64,000 bases of DNA from the NCBI GenBank assembly GCA_035604135.1, contig DATNJB010000028.1, positions 62,001 to 126,000 on the forward strand, given 5' to 3'. The notes below the pieces were generated by a model. It worked only from the letters and a program-made list of their open reading frames with translations. It did not search any database and was not told where the DNA came from. This DNA comes from Poindextera sp035604135 (lineage in GTDB: Bacteria > Pseudomonadota > Alphaproteobacteria > Caulobacterales > Caulobacteraceae). The first letter of the stretch is position 1; each line of letters starts with the position of its first letter. Both the position numbers and the translations under genes were made by a program. Shown here one piece after another: positions 62,638 to 64,000 of the stretch.

Positions 62638-63762
62638 ATGGCAAAACTACGCGTAGGCATTCTCTTTGGCGGGCGCAGCGGCGAGCATGAAGTCTCGCTC
62701 CTCTCCGCCGCCTCGATCCTGAAAGCAATTGATCGCAGAAAGTTCGACGTGGTGCCAATCGGCATCGATAAATCAGGCCGCTGGCTTGGTGGCGGAGCCG
62801 CTCAGGCGCTGCTGGAAGGGACCGCCGTGCCGCAACTGGCTGCATCCTCGGCTCAATCCCTGCAAGGCTCGGCTCTGCTCCAGAATGAACTCAGCTTGGA
62901 CGGCCAGTCCAGCCTGGCTGGCCAGCCCTCCGTCGATGTGGTCTTTCCCGTCCTGCACGGCACCTTCGGCGAAGACGGCACCATGCAGGGCCTGCTTGAG
63001 CTGGCTGGCATCGCCTACGTCGGCTCCGGCGTTCTCGGCTCCTCGGCCGGCATGGACAAGGACGTGATGAAGCGCCTCTTCGCCCAGGCGAAGCTGCCCC
63101 TCGTCAAGCACGTCACGGTGCTGCGCGCGGAGTGGGAAAACTCGCCCCGCAAGACCGTCGCACTGATCGAAGCCGCGCTCAAGTACCCGGTCTTCGTCAA
63201 ACCCGCCAACCTCGGCTCCTCGGTCGGCATCTCCAAGGCACACAACCGCAAGGAACTCGGCCCCGCTCTCACCGAGGCCGCCAAGTTCGACCGCAAGCTG
63301 GTCATCGAGCAGGGCGTCGGCGGCAAATCCGCAAAGGCCCGCGAACTCGAAGTCGCCGTCCTCGGCAATGACGACCCCAAAGCCAGCCTCGTCGGCGAGA
63401 TCGTCCCCGGCAAGGAGTTTTACGACTACGAGGCCAAGTACCTCTCCGAGGCCTCTGTCCCCCTCATCCCCGCGCTCCTCACCTCCGCGGAAGCCAAGCA
63501 GATTCAGCAGATGGCCGTCGCAGCCTTCCGCGCCTGCGACCTCGCCGGCATGGCCCGCGTCGACTTCCTCATGGAACCCGACGGCAAGCGCCGCATCTTC
63601 CTCAACGAGGTCAATACCCTGCCCGGCTTCACCCAGATCAGCATGTACCCCAAGCTCTGGGCCGCCTCCGGACTCAGTTACAAAGACCTCATCACCCGCC
63701 TCATCGACCTAGCCCAAGAACGCCAGGCCGAGAAGAAGCGCACCCGGTACAGCAAAGACTAG
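62638..63762 (+). CDS. ddl: D-alanine-D-alanine ligase
   Basis: 374 residues from ATG 62638, four bases after the ART-like stop. The ATP-grasp features are visible: LFGGRSGEHEVSLLSAASIL (about 10-29, with catalytic Glu), VFPVLHGTFGEDGTMQGLLE near 102, FVKPANLGSSVGISK near 185, EFYDYEAKYL near 265 (the Tyr expected of D-Ala-D-Ala, not D-Ala-D-Lac, ligases) and the metal-binding FLNEVNTLPGFT near 323. It is complete and should make the dipeptide used in peptidoglycan precursors. It is coupled to the ART-like pair only by distance. Confidence 0.95.
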   Translation: MAKLRVGILFGGRSGEHEVSLLSAASILKAIDRRKFDVVPIGIDKSGRWLGGGAAQALLEGTAVPQLAASSAQSLQGSALLQNELSLDGQSSLAGQPSVDVVFPVLHGTFGEDGTMQGLLELAGIAYVGSGVLGSSAGMDKDVMKRLFAQAKLPLVKHVTVLRAEWENSPRKTVALIEAALKYPVFVKPANLGSSVGISKAHNRKELGPALTEAAKFDRKLVIEQGVGGKSAKARELEVAVLGNDDPKASLVGEIVPGKEFYDYEAKYLSEASVPLIPALLTSAEAKQIQQMAVAAFRACDLAGMARVDFLMEPDGKRRIFLNEVNTLPGFTQISMYPKLWAASGLSYKDLITRLIDLAQERQAEKKRTRYSKD

Positions 63763-63950
63763 GGACCGGGGACCAGGGACATAGGGATTAGGAACCGCCA
63801 GGGAACATCCAGCCAGCTCCCGGTGTCTAACTAATCAGGGAGACAATGTTTCGAGTCGGCAGTTATGCTTGTTTCTGGACAAAGGCTCAGGGGGCTATTG
63901 CCTGTTCTCTGATCCCGATTCCCTAGTCCCTTTTTCGGAGACCCCGCACC
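63763..63950. other. intergenic region with GGGACC-type words
   Basis: AGGGACCGGGGACCAGGGACATAGGGATTAGG lies after ddl in short overlapping words, and related words reappear in the opposite sense near 63,920 (GATTCCCTAGTCCC). The two sides could pair imperfectly and end ddl transcription. Such direct and inverted GGGACC words are common in acidobacterial spacers in my recollection. The spacer is otherwise featureless. Confidence 0.4.
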
Positions 63951-64000
63951 ATGACCCTGCTCGACGCTCCACAGTTCGACGAAGTACGCGACCGCCGCAA
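63951..64000 (+). CDS. N-terminus of an unidentified protein, cut by the window edge
   Basis: The ATG at 63951 follows CGGAG at a reasonable distance and reads MTLLDAPQFDEVRDRR to the window edge without a stop. Only 16 residues are visible. No family can be assigned. Confidence 0.45.
   Translation, partial: MTLLDAPQFDEVRDRR

Noticed and set aside
63400..63500. Vancomycin-type D-Ala-D-Lac ligase
   Set aside because: The EFYDYEAKY motif with its Tyr fits ordinary Ddl ligases; no vanH or vanX partner is adjacent.

Overview
The window reads as two unrelated bacterial genomes joined inside one gene. Positions 1 to about 46,770 are very GC-rich, with almost every codon ending in G or C. They look like an alphaproteobacterium of the Caulobacter/Phenylobacterium group, judged from the first ~570 residues of RpoB, the dense acyl-CoA and aldehyde metabolism genes, and a CCTCTCCC...GGGAGAGG intergenic repeat I recall from such genomes. 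From about 46,780 to 64,000 third codon positions become mixed and the proteins look like Acidobacteriota (Terriglobia/Acidobacteriaceae type): the rest of RpoB, RpoC, three periplasmic-sensor diguanylate cyclases, an ADP-ribosyltransferase-like protein and Ddl. The switch lies in the most conserved DNA of rpoB (the ICPIETPEGPN region). The simplest reading is a chimeric metagenomic contig, not a natural hybrid polymerase, and the two halves should not be interpreted as one organism.

Left part. 1-4,063: start of a membrane protein, a class III aminotransferase plus amidase pair, and small genes. 4,173-9,259 (minus strand): secreted alpha/beta hydrolase, GGDEF-EAL protein, cytochrome P450 and a ferritin-like protein. 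9,385-13,451: a frameshifted secreted protein, an acyl-CoA ligase, a GrpB remnant with an internal deletion, and a histidine phosphatase. 13,487-22,807: acyl-CoA dehydrogenases (one single, one probable two-subunit pair), a TolB/TPR protein lacking an effector domain, a phosphotransferase, a coniferyl-aldehyde-type dehydrogenase and a phytanoyl-CoA-dioxygenase-like protein. Together these suggest breakdown of lipid, terpenoid, steroid or aromatic acyl-CoAs. 22,823-38,000: a MATE transporter fused to a P-loop kinase-like domain, a divergent LysR regulator, a short CoaA-like kinase, an M28 peptidase, a GFA protein, a nucleotidyltransferase, two MDR oxidoreductases, an acyl-CoA ligase, an enoyl-CoA hydratase and a secreted phosphoesterase. 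38,083-41,062: two adjacent serine hydrolases, both broken by small indels. 41,159-44,611: a membrane protein, a beta-propeller/Ig-like pair and a second histidine phosphatase, followed by a 460-base leader before rpoB.

Right part. Chimeric rpoB and intact rpoC are separated by a 238-base structured spacer and closed by a perfect 15-bp terminator hairpin. Three head-to-tail paralogues follow on the minus strand, each with a signal peptide, about four OB-like periplasmic units, a membrane segment, a GAF-like region and a GGDEF domain with intact active and inhibitory sites. Next come a coupled small gene and ART-like gene (a possible toxin-antitoxin module), ddl, and the start of a further gene.

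I saw no tRNA, rRNA, CRISPR array, insertion sequence or prophage. The best candidates for something undescribed are the ART-like pair (61,851-62,633), the MATE-kinase fusion (22,823-24,721) and the tandem OB-GAF-GGDEF family. The observation with the largest consequences is the rpoB junction.
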